From NCBI GenBank assembly GCA_030295235.1, contig AP026138.1, positions 62,001-126,000 on the forward strand: a stretch of 64,000 nucleotides of DNA. Reading direction: 5' to 3'. Source of the DNA: Fistulifera solaris. Taxonomy: Eukaryota; Bacillariophyta; Bacillariophyceae; Naviculales; Stauroneidaceae. The position numbers were made by a program, and so were the translations under genes. Shown piece by piece: positions 11,001 to 21,171 of this stretch (positions within the stretch are counted from its first letter, which is position 1; each line of letters begins with the position of its first letter). The notes beneath the pieces are model-generated. The model worked only from the letters and a program-made list of their open reading frames with translations. It was not told the origin of the DNA and did not search any database.

Positions 11001-13400
11001 CTGGTCAATGATGCGAGAAAGAACACGTGCAATGAGACTCATATCGTCCCCGAAAAACTCGTACAGGTCGAGGACGTCCACTGCGGAATCTTGTTTGGAA
11101 GCGAGACCCTTGATGAAGCCGAAGAATAAATTGGATCCTGTTCTAGCGTTGGCAACGATCAAGATCGGTTCATGGGGAATCAGGTCGTTTCGAGTTGCTT
11201 GGCAGATAAAATCCACGCCGTCGTCGTTATTGTGGAGGTCCACCTTGCGGATAGGACGCAGCTGATTCAAAGTATCTTGCGAGGCTTGTTTCGCAACAAC
11301 AAGATCCGTCATGATCTCGGTCGTTCCAAACGATTCTTCTTGGGAAGGCAGCGCCAATACATCGGGCCATTCTTCCGCGAATTCACTGTAGCCCCAAGAT
11401 TCCACATCGTACCAATTGACAACTTGCATCGAGAGGGGCACCAGCGCTTGTTTGGTCGTTCGGGGACCATCCAGTACGGCACGAAGCAATTGCTCATTGT
11501 AGGGTTGATGGAGAAGGTTATTTTGTATTCGCCGCACGACCTCCAAATGCTGCTGTTCTTCCCTCAAATCGCGATTGTATTCGAATTCTTCAAACGGAAT
11601 CGAGTTGGACACCAGGTAGTCTCGGGCTTGCCAATAATAACGCGTCGTCTTTTGGATGAACTGCACCAGTTCCGGACGTCGAACCGCAATGGCGTCTTCT
11701 TGCGTTGTACCAATATTCGTCCACTTCTTTCGTTGTTTCGCGATTTGGAAAGAAACGAACGATTCCAGCATGTTGCGGCGCCACAAAAGGACGTATTGGG
11801 TTTCCATGTGAGCGAACAGTGATACGAAATCGTCAATGGTCGTTTTCATGAGACGGTCCACTTGATCGGGGAATACCTTCAAGACAAAGTACGCTTGCGG
11901 TAGATGAGACGGAATGCGATGTATGAAATCGAGCACACCGGCGGGATGTTCCAGACGATGGACGATGACCCGTTGCAGTTCCTCAATGACGTGTCGTCGG
12001 GACGCGTGTGTACCGAGTTCTTCGAGTGCCGTCTCTAACACGGTGGCCGGCGAAGAGAATTTCCGCGTGGCATACCGTTGGTGGGTCGTCTCCCATCCAC
12101 ACCCGAGTTGAATGCGATCCACAATTTGACAAAGGACGCGTGCTAGGAGCGCCATGTCATCGCCAAAGAATTCGTACAAATTGAGGACATCGACTGCAGA
12201 TTCTTGTTGAAAGGCCAAATTTTTGATAAAGGCAAAGAGCAGATTCGATCCCGTCCGCGTATTGGCAACAATCAATATGGGTTGATGCGGTTTGGCTCCC
12301 TGGCGCGTAGTTGGACAAATGGAATCGAAAAAATCATCGTAGTCTTGAATTTCCACCGCGGGCGTAACATCTTGTAGTATCGGTTCCTTTTTGGTACTCA
12401 TTATTGTTTCCGTCGTATAGGACGGCGAAAACAGATCGGGCCATTGTTCGGTCGATTCGGCATATCCCCACGATGCGACATCCGCCCAATTGACAATTTG
12501 TTGCGAGACCGGCACGAGTGCTTGTTTTGTCGTCCCCGGTTGTTCCAACACCTTTTGGATGACGGTTGCGTCGTGCGTTTGCTGCAAGATTTGGGTATGA
12601 ATGCGTTCCAGGACCGCCGCATGCTGTTGCGGGTCGCGCAAATCCCGATCGTATTCAAATTCTTCGAAAGAAATGGCGTGTTGCGTCCAATAGTTTCGCG
12701 CCTGTAGGTAAAAAATCGGCCGTGTGTTGAACAAACCAATCGAGTTCGGATTTTGTCACGGCAATAGCATCATCTTCTTTGGTACCGACATTCGTCCACT
12801 GTTTTCGTTGTTTCGCAATCTGAAAGGAAACAAAGGTTTCGAGCATGTTGCGTCGCCACAAGAGGACGTATTGGGTATCCAAATCGGTCCATAACTGCAA
12901 GAAATCCGCCACGGACAGTTGCAATTTGTCGCTCAAATGGTAAGGAAACACTTTGAGGACAAAAAACGGTTGTAACGAGCGTGACGGGATACGATGCAAG
13001 AATTGCAATAGTGCGGAAGGATGCAAGAACCGTTCCTCAAACACAGTTTCGAGTTCGTGCAAGACGTGTTGTTGGGCGGGCGTCGCATTGAATTCCGTCC
13101 GCGCCGTTTGCAAGACTTCGTCGGGTGTCGCAAATGGTCGTAACGTATATTTCTTGCGGGTATTCCATCCACAACCTTGACGCAATTGATCAATAATGCG
13201 ACAGAGGACTTGCACTAACAACGTTGCATCGTCCCCAAAGACTTCGTACAATTGCAACACTTCGACTTCCGACGAAGAGGCCGCCAAATTCTTGAGGAAA
13301 CTAAAGAAAAGGTTCGAACCCGTCCGGGCATTCGCGAGAATGACCATCGGACGATGCGGTTTCGTTCCCGCTGCCGCCGTGTGACACACAAATGGGTTCT
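8023..13400 (-). repeat. tandem coding repeat: five sulfotransferase modules
   Basis: The PAPS-loop codons (ARTGSN or TRTGSN) lie at 13312-13329, 12243-12260, 11130-11147, 10021-10038 and 8913-8930, giving module spacings of 1069, 1113, 1109 and 1108 bp. Modules 3 and 4 are the closest pair: 10726-10788 and 9616-9678 are identical over 63 bp. Modules 1 and 2 are more diverged. This points to stepwise internal duplication with later homogenisation between neighbours. Confidence 0.85.
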
Positions 13401-13608
13401 TGTCCAACAAAGACAACGTCAAGGGCGGCGCTTGCTGTAACAGCGGATCAAACAGACTCGTGGGAACTTTGTGTCGGACAGTTTGTTGATTGGCAAGCAA
13501 ATGCTCCATGGCTTCTTGATAACTCCATTCGGTCGCAACGGAAATGAGCCACAAGACGATCACGAGCGAAATGAAACGACACGAAATCGATTTGCGGCGT
13601 TGTGCCAT
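8023..13608 (-). CDS. five-module Stf0-like sulfotransferase, type II membrane protein
   Basis: Predicted to transfer sulfate from PAPS to a glycan in the Golgi lumen. The start at 13608 (MAQRRKS) is chosen because the paralogue at 17414-19833 begins equivalently (MRRPKTY) just before the same anchor (LWLISVATEW versus VWCVSIATEW). Five modules of about 360-370 aa follow. Each has a PAPS 5'-phosphosulfate loop (ARTGSNLFF type), a 3'-phosphate motif (LWRRNMLEIFVSFQIAK), EFEYDRDL and a closing TKQAxVPLSxQIVNW...SWGYSE segment. Total length is about 1,850 aa. Four single-base frame changes interrupt it (A6 at 12710-12715; CCTTTT at 10991-10996; T5 at 9009-9013; CTTTT at 8643-8647). Each is repaired by one base and falls at a homopolymer, so sequencing error is likelier than decay. 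Five fused modules in one chain is unusual. Confidence 0.8.
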
Positions 13609-14784
13609 TATTATATGGATTGATTGCGTGTAAATGAATGAAAGAAGAAGAAACCAATGCTCTCGAATGGCTGGGAGAAGGATTGCAACAACAACAACAA
13701 CAAACAAATAAATAATCAATGTCAAAGAGTGTCAACACACGGTAACAACAACCACCCGACAAATGCCGAGGTGCTTTGGGTGGATCAGTGTTTGGCACCA
13801 AGCTTCGGCTGTTCCCTATTTCCACAGTTCCGTACTGACGCGAATTATGCCCTCACTCCGGGCTATTGTCAAGGGCATAGTTCTTGTAGGAATTTCCGTT
13901 GCATTTCACAGTTCGAATTCTCAATCATTTACAGAGATAGGGACTGCCAGTACCGATTTAGAATTTTAAATAGTAAACTGCTCTACAGTTTACTAGAAAC
14001 ACAGTTGGGACATTTTTCACAATGAACGCCAACAGGATTTTCAAATTTCGAATATCGTTCGACGAACTGTTGCTCAATAAGTAAATCGGTCCGTGAATGA
14101 AGGGGGCAAGATTCCAACTGGAACATTCGACATTCCCGCATTGCACTGTTATGAAGCATACTCCTGCGCAGGGCCTAAATCGAAAAGAGTGGCCATCTGA
14201 CAAGCATTTTCGGAAACTGTGTAGTCAATTATCGAACGGGGCACGGCTAAGGCTCAATAATTAGCTTTTTAAAACCGTACTTATGTTACTTATTAGAAAA
14301 AGAAGAGCTTCGTTTGGCTTCCGTTTCTCTAACGCGAAACGCGCACCGTTCATCGAAAAAAGGGATTGGCTAAGGTATAGTGTTTATTGGCTATAAACTA
14401 CTCGAGTATAAGGTTATTAACAGGCTGCCAGATGCCAGCAATAGGGAAGGGAGATCGATTAATAATCGACTTGAGAATTATAGTCGCAAGTCGCAACTGT
14501 TATGGTTCAGACTCCGAGCTTGAATTTTGAACAAGCAACAGATAACCAAAGGCAACAACGCCACAATTTACAACAGCTCGAAAACTAGGGAGAATCCTCA
14601 AATGCCAAATATCCTAAATAATACTCTTTGCCTACAGTTGCAGTCTCGGGCCAGGGAGTCTCCAACTAGGTATGGTGGTCACGTGCTTGGCTTCGCATCG
14701 AGCTAGGTACGGCTCGCAAGTTCGATTCTAATTTTAGGTCAGTGATGGATCAAAACATATATCATTCCTAGTCTACATACAGCA
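13609..14784. other. intergenic region, 5' of the five-module gene
   Basis: No gene is supported. The first 130 bp include a CAA-rich stretch (CAACAACAACAACAA at about 13686-13700) that is probably leader sequence. Further on the DNA is AT-rich with local short direct repeats. A tRNA-like segment lies near 14660-14740. Confidence 0.4.
14660..14745 (+). other. tRNA-like segment with B-box, possible SINE remnant
   Basis: The segment contains GGTATGGTGGTCACGTGCTT, resembling a pol III A box, and about 45 bp later AAGTTCGATTCTAATTT, a good B-box match (GTTCGATTC). GCTTG and CGAGC could pair as an anticodon stem, but the loop is 9 nt and the acceptor and T stems do not close properly, so this is not a working tRNA. 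A tRNA-derived short repeat is the simplest reading. Confidence 0.3.
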
Positions 14785-15977
14785 TTATAATTCTTGTTGT
14801 TCGATGCGATAATACAGCATTTGACTCCACAATTGATGCGGTCCGGGCAAACAAAAGTGCGTCCCATCAAAACTCGCATCCGCCCGCGCCAACATGAGCG
14901 GCGCCGTATCCAAAATTTGAAACGGACGTCGCCGTTTTTCACTGGCGAGAATCCGCAACAACAATTTATTTTGCATGGGTTGTTCCGGGGAATTGCCGCC
15001 ATAGAGACTCCATTTGGCGTGCATGTTGGTTGGGAACCGCCGGCTTGCGAAGAATTCGTATTCCAATCGCCAGCGCCGCGGAGAAAATGCCGTGGTTCGG
15101 TCGTTCGAACAAAAATGTGGGAATCGGGCAAATGACCGTAACGGAGATCCTGCAAATGCGACAGGAGTTTCGTGTAATTGGTGCTCCATTCCGGTCCTTT
15201 CACGCCGCGTCCACAATGATGTCCGTAATTCATGACCAAATAATCGTGCGGTTGCGCGTTTTGTAAGAAGGTCGGTACTTGCGGCAATGCTTCACCACAA
15301 AAATCCGCCAAGCGTTGAATGGTGCGTTCCGCTTCTTCCTGCGAATAATCCAAAATGTGCATTAGTTCACACCGCAAGACTTGCGCCCATTGTCGTGTGA
15401 CACTATCGCCGATCAAATAAATGGTCCGATTGTGCAACAATTTTCGCACACGCTCTTTGTATATCGCAGCATCATACGGTAACACTTGATACGGACCATA
15501 ATCGGATTCCCAAACCCAGGGATCACTCGCATTCAATATACCGGGACTGTTGGCGACGGCTTGTTTCAAAATCGCGCGATGACGGGATTGTTTCGCCTTG
15601 TCGTTACTGTATTTCCACGCATCGGGATCGTGACAATTCCCTTGTCGTTCTTGATCCAGACATTGCAAATGTGCGGTCGAATATTGCAAAGCTTGATGCG
15701 GTCGATGCACCCATCGTCCGGCGGCGGAAGCGGCTTCCGGTGTGCTGTGCACCCGCCACAACAAATCATATTCGGGAAGAGCTGTTGTTGTTGCTGCAAG
15801 ATCCGAAGAGTCTTTTGATATAGGAGATTGAGAAACGGGCGGAAGGATGGTTTGAAGAAAGGAAACCAGACAGGAATAGTAGACGGTCAACACTGTCACG
15901 GCGGCAAAGACACGAACGATCCACGTCATGGTGTTGTTGCGTAATAAAAGAGAGCGCCAGAAAAGAAAAGTTGTCAT
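14785..15977 (-). CDS. TBL/PMR5-like PC-esterase (polysaccharide O-acetyltransferase-like), one frameshift
   Basis: A Golgi-type type II protein with an anchor at about residues 17-42 (start 15977, or the in-frame ATG at 15929). The lumenal domain carries the GDS motif of PC-esterases (IYLIGDSVTRQW) and, near the C-terminus, the DxxH block (DGTHFCLPGPHQLW). These are the two hallmarks of the TBL/PMR5 family, whose plant members O-acetylate cell-wall polysaccharides. The frame changes once near a G3 run at about 15032-15034; joining there gives a continuous protein of about 396 aa (GDWNTNSSQAGG... into NMHAKWSLYGGN). It sits between two sulfotransferase genes on the same strand, which supports a shared glycan-modifying role. 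The donor and acceptor are not predictable. Confidence 0.75.
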
Positions 15978-17413
15978 GAGCGATGAATAAGATGAAAAGG
16001 AAAAGGACGATAAGTTATATTAGAAGGATCAAGAAGGAATGGACGCACGAGCGAGGCAATGCAAAAGACAAAGTGTTGATGTTTGATTTTGTTGTTCGTC
16101 TCCGTTTTTCCATGCGGTTCTCGAAGAAAGAAGCACTGTCCACTGTCGCTCTGGGTGTAATAAGTGTTATAGGCCAATCACGAATTCTTATGTCACACAG
16201 TATCAGTGGTACTTTTGCTGTAAAATCAAAAAGGGGGCTTATGGTTTCCAACAACTGGGATGAAAAAAAAGAAGGAAATAACACGGGATGAGGGATGAGT
16301 GCCTTTGTAAATCGTCCAGCAAAAGTCCAAACACAAAAAATAATCCACAATGCAAACATCTACTTTATATCAGAGTGTAGTAGAGGGAACTGCATCAAGA
16401 CTGGATTTCGCGAGGAGTCACGCGCTGAATCTCTAAACCTAAAGATGATTTTCTTTTTGTTATATATCGTGATTTTCGCATGGATAATCACTCACTTGTA
16501 ACTTGTAACTGTCATCGAGCACATACCGAAAATGGGGAACTGGATTGCCGACGAGCCGTCATCTCTAGCTAGAGAACGATGGTTGCCGTTTGCTACCGTA
16601 AAGAACGTCATCGAATGGCAGCATGAATTAAGTTTCAGCAACAGTAGATGTCGAAATCACAATGCATCCGCCATCGGATACCTAAAGGCGAATTGTTGCC
16701 CCGAACAGGCCAAGCTTTGCGGCACTGGCGTCCGCGGCTATACAGCGTGACTGCACTTCCGTCATGAGTTACGACTTTTCGAGGCTCTCTGCTACCTATT
16801 GACGTTCCTCCTGCTTGATACAACTTTGTCATTTACGTAAAGCTTCATTGCAACTCAAATTTTTAAATGCATCTCCCTGTTTGTATCGCGATCAGCGTAA
16901 CAAATCGATGTTCCCCAACTTTACTACTCCGGAGTATATACATTCGGAGTGTAAACGACCTTTGTCCACGACTGCATTCAGTCATGAATTCATTCAGCTA
17001 GAGACTAGAGACACCCAAATTTTATACCTAAGCACCGATCGCTCTGCAAGCTTGCTGAGCTCACGAAAGTTGCGAAGCTCATAGCAACCCAGCATTGCTT
17101 GCTTTTTGTTTCTTGCGTGGAATTCGACTAATTCTTTCGAAAAATAGCACCTGCACCTCACTTAAAATATACTATAGAAAGAAGGTGTAGTAGAGTTTCA
17201 CGACAAAATCCATCCGCACTTTTTTTTGCTGCGACCTTATTATTTGCTGCGACGACGCGATACCTCGTTTGACGATGATCACTTTCATGAAACGAGATCA
17301 AGTTAAAATTACCATCACAATCGTACAATAACAAAAAGAATGGACTTAAATAACACACATACTAGAGAACCTACTGAAATTTGAGCGAAAACGACGCTGA
17401 AAATGAAGAGAAT
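15978..17413. other. intergenic region with dispersed motif copies
   Basis: No gene is supported. Two copies of the dispersed motif lie at about 16735-16768 and 16931-16990, both plus strand, so antisense to the flanking minus-strand genes. A weaker relic lies near 16390-16430. The rest is AT-rich unique-looking sequence. Confidence 0.45.
16931..16990 (+). repeat. dispersed motif copy
   Basis: GGAGTATATACATTCGGAGTG is followed 15 bp later by CACGACTG (16967-16974) and CAGTCATGA (16979-16987), the inverted-repeat end of the motif found across the window. A second copy about 200 bp upstream has GTGACTG...CGTCATGAG at 16747-16768. Confidence 0.6.
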
Positions 17414-19833
17414 TCAAAGCCTTGACACCGCCGTTGTGTTGGTCGACTCGGCAAACAAATCCGGCCATTCTTCCGCTACCGCACTGTATCCCCACGACTT
17501 TACTTCATCCCAATTTTGAATCTGCGCAAAAACAGGCACAGTGGCCTGTTTGGCTAAGTGGGGATACGCAAAGACATCTTGAATGACTTGCTCATCGGAA
17601 GGAAGATGCAACAGTACGCTTTGAATCTTCCGGGCAATATTCGGATGACCTTTCTCGTCGACCAAATCTCGATTGTATTCAAATACGTGGTACGGAATGG
17701 ATTTGCTATCAAAATAATCTCGCGCCTGTGTGAAATAGCTGACGAAGTTTTGAATGTACCAATCGAGTTCGGGACGCTGAATGGTGATAGCGTGTTCTTG
17801 GCTGGTTCCCTGGAGCGTCCACCCATTCGTTCGCTGAGCGATGTTTGCGGAAACGAAGATTTCCAGTACGTTGCGTCGCCACAGGACGACGTATTCGGGG
17901 CTCATGTCGGCGAAAATGGAAGCATATTCTGCGACTGTCGTTTTCATCTGATGAAAGATGTAATAAGGGAATACCTTCAAAGCAAAGAAGGGCTTCGGTA
18001 ACAACGAAGGAATTCGGTGAATGAAGTTCATGAAACCCGCTGGCTTGCTGTAGCGCTCCGTGAACGCCTTTTGCAGTTCTTTTAAAACGGTTTGTTGCGA
18101 AGACATGTTGAATTCTGCGAATGCCGCCGTAAAAAGTTCTTTCGGAGACGCAAATGTGCGGTCAACATACGATTCAGTATCAGTATTCCACCCGCAACCA
18201 CGTCGGATATGATCGATGATTTGAGAGAGGCCATTGACATGAATGTTGAGCTGTTCCGCGTAAACTTCGTAGAGCAGTATGCCGTCGACTTGGTCCACGT
18301 GTCTCTCAGCCAAGCGACCGATGAAGCTAAAGAAAAGATTCGATCCAGTTCGTGCATGAGAGATCAACACGATGGGCTGATGGCGCTTTGCCGTGGCAGG
18401 CGCGGTCTCGCAAACGAAATATTGCTCTTCTTTGTTGCGTGGCTGGCTTTCCTGGACAACAATTCGCTTTTCCGATCTTAATTCATCGTCAACGGCGGAG
18501 GCCTTATTGTTTGCTGTGATCGTCAAGATCTTTTTGGGAAACAGATTTGGCCATTCTTCCGCTACCGCGCTGTACCCCCACGACTTTACTTCATTCCAAT
18601 TCTGGATCTGCTCCGAAATAGGCACAGTGGCCTGTTTGGCTAAATGGGGATACGCAAAGACATCTCGAATGACTTGTTCGTCGGAAGGAAGATGCAACAG
18701 TTCGCTTTGTATCTTCCGGGCAATATTCGGATGGCCTTTCTCGTCGACCATATCTCGATTGTACTCGTATTCATGATAGGGAATGGATTTGCCATCGAAA
18801 TAGTCTCGCGCTTGTTTGTAGAAACCGACAATATTCTGAATATACCATTCTAGCTCAGGGCGTTGAATGGCGATGGCGTCATCTTTGGTGGTTCCCTGGA
18901 GCGTCCATCCGCCACTCTTCTGCTTAGCGATCTTCAGCGAAACGAAGATTTCCAGTATGTTGCGTCGCCACAGGACGACATATTCCGGGTTCATGTCGGC
19001 AAAATGGCAGCGTACTCCGCTACTGTCATATTCATTTGATCAAAAATATGATAGGGGAATACTTTTAATGCAAAGAAGGGCTTCGGTAGCAAGGAAGGAA
19101 TACGGTGAATGAACTGCATAAACCCAGCTGGCTTGCTGTAGCGTTCAGCGAACACCTGTTGCAATTCTCGTAAAACGGTTTGCTGCGAAGACATGTCGTT
19201 GAAATCTGCAAATGCCGCCGTAAAAAGTTTTTTCGGTGACGCAAATTTGCGATCAACGTACATCTCGGCGTTTGTATTCCACCCACAACCACGTTGGATA
19301 TGATCGATAATCTGAGAAAGGCTTTGGACTTGAATATCGAGCTCGTCCGCGTACACTTCATACAGCATTATGCCGTCGACTTGTTTTTCGTCTTTCTCGG
19401 CCAATCGCCCGATGAAACTAAAGAATAAGTTTGATCCGGTTCGCGAGTTAGATACCATGACGATGGGCTGATGACGCTTTGCCATATCGGGTGCTGTCTC
19501 GCAGACGAAGAAATGCTTCTCTTCGTTTTTCAGTTTTCGGCCGTCTTCAGTCTGAGCCAGCTGCTCTGCTTCGATGTTAGACTTCACGCCTTGTTCCTTT
19601 CGCAGATTGTTTTGTCGGACGACGACCTGCGTTTCCTGTGAATGCTCCTGAACAATCATTTTTACGGGAACCATGGGAAGTGAAGCATCCTTTTCCCTCT
19701 GAAACATGTTCTGCTGTTCCGAGAGAATGATTTCGAAAAATGCTCGGGAGCTCCATTCGGTGGCTATCGAGACGCACCAAACCGAGCAGAGGAGTGCCAA
19801 CAGGCTGTGTGGATACGTTTTTGGACGACGCAT
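17414..19833 (-). CDS. two-module Stf0-like sulfotransferase, type II membrane protein
   Basis: The start at 19833 (MRRPKTY) precedes a membrane anchor (LLALLCSVWCVSIATEW) and a Gln/Lys-rich stem. Two sulfotransferase modules follow: PAPS loops SRTGSN (19429-19446) and ARTGSN (18338-18355), 1,091 bp apart, each with a YVVLWRRN...EIFVS 3'-phosphate motif and the closing TKQA-like (AKQATVPxxxQIQNW) segment. One frame change at an A4 run (19001-19004) is repaired by one base (AEYAAIFADMNPEYVVLW), so I count one gene of about 805 aa. The modules differ from those of the five-module gene in their middle part (LLYEVYAEQL instead of LNLYEFFGDD), which suggests different acceptor preference. Confidence 0.8.
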
Positions 19834-21171
19834 ATGTTTAGTACGGATGAAGCGTGTAACGATCAGCAATGTTTGGGTCAATTGCAGTGATGAGATGAAC
19901 GGCATGAGATGGTGAATGCGACGTCTCGATGATCAGTGGATGTGGATACGAATCGACTGACTTTTGTTTTTGTGGCACGCTGCTCCCTCTTCGAGCAATA
20001 TTTCTGAATGTTTGGGTTTATCGTTGATCGTTGCTCGTCTAGCAGGGGCTGTTTACTTTAGCTCTGTGACCTTTGTTTGTGACAGACGAAAAAAATGTCG
20101 GGATCACGCAGTAGAGACTATGAATTATGTATTCAGCATTCAGCCAGTGAGTGTGGTGCACCGTATTGCCGATCTGTTCACTGTTCACCGAAAGACACAC
20201 AGCTTATTCGCAATTATCTACTTTTTACGGTCTTCTTTTGGCACGCTTATAAGAAGCAAGAAGACGGGGATAGAGATGAGAAATTGAACATGAAGAATGA
20301 AGGTTGAAGGTGCTGATGACTGATGATACATGAAACGGGGTAACTTGAAATAATAGGAAATTACAAGCATCTAGTAATTTTACGGAGTATAACAATGCCA
20401 GGTGCCAGGTAAGATACCAGGTAAGGGGTAAGGGTTTGCAATTTGCATCTCTAGTAGGTAAGTTAGTAAGCATTAGTTGCTGGTTGACGCCTCTCCGCTT
20501 CCGCTCACCTTTCTCCGTTTGTCGTACTTTTGTGCCATGGGCCATGGGTGCCATTATCCATTATCCATTGGAAATTGGAACACTAGACTAGACTTATAAG
20601 TTAAAGCCAAGATTGGGAACTGGGAGCCAGAAGCCAGAAGCCAGAACCCATAAATTTGTAGGAAGTGTTTGGCATTTATTATGTAAAGCATAAAGCATGT
20701 CAAAGGTTGACGTATCATCAATCATGAAAAATGTGCTCGGAGTATCAATGATAAATGTTAAGCCATCCGAACTCGAATTCAGTCGAAAGCCGAGCTACAG
20801 GCTACGCAGTAACATTTGCTCATTGCATGCAGAATGCAGAGGAGTCGTCAGTTTTAACTTTTAACGGCTTTCAGGAAAGAAACAATGACAATATTTACAA
20901 ATAATAAAAGCTAAGCCGCAATCCGCTATCCGCAATTTTTAGCCATGGCAGTCGTGATAGTGATAGGCCTAAACTATTATTCCCGATGTAGCTGAAGCCC
21001 TTTTGCCTTACCCTCTAAGCCGATACTGGTACTTGGTACAAGCACAACAAATTGATAAATAATTTCGGGTGAGCTCCTGCATAAAATTAGCTGATTCTTG
21101 CAACACGAATTAGAACGACTTGTTGTTTTGTGGTTATCAGTAATGTTCCATGTGCCTCGTGTATCTTGAAC
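19834..21171. other. intergenic region rich in short stuttered repeats
   Basis: No gene is supported, although short frames exist. Many words are repeated in tandem with slight changes, for example GAGCCAGAAGCCAGAAGCCA near 20625 and CCAGGTGCCAGG...CCAGG near 20400. A TTACGGAGTATA word occurs near 20380. The appearance is one of replication-slippage sequence. Confidence 0.4.

Noticed and set aside
14739-15030. The longer alternative C-terminus of the PC-esterase in the initial frame
   Set aside because: It lacks the DxxH block; the other frame carries DGTHFCLPGPH and is clearly the true end.
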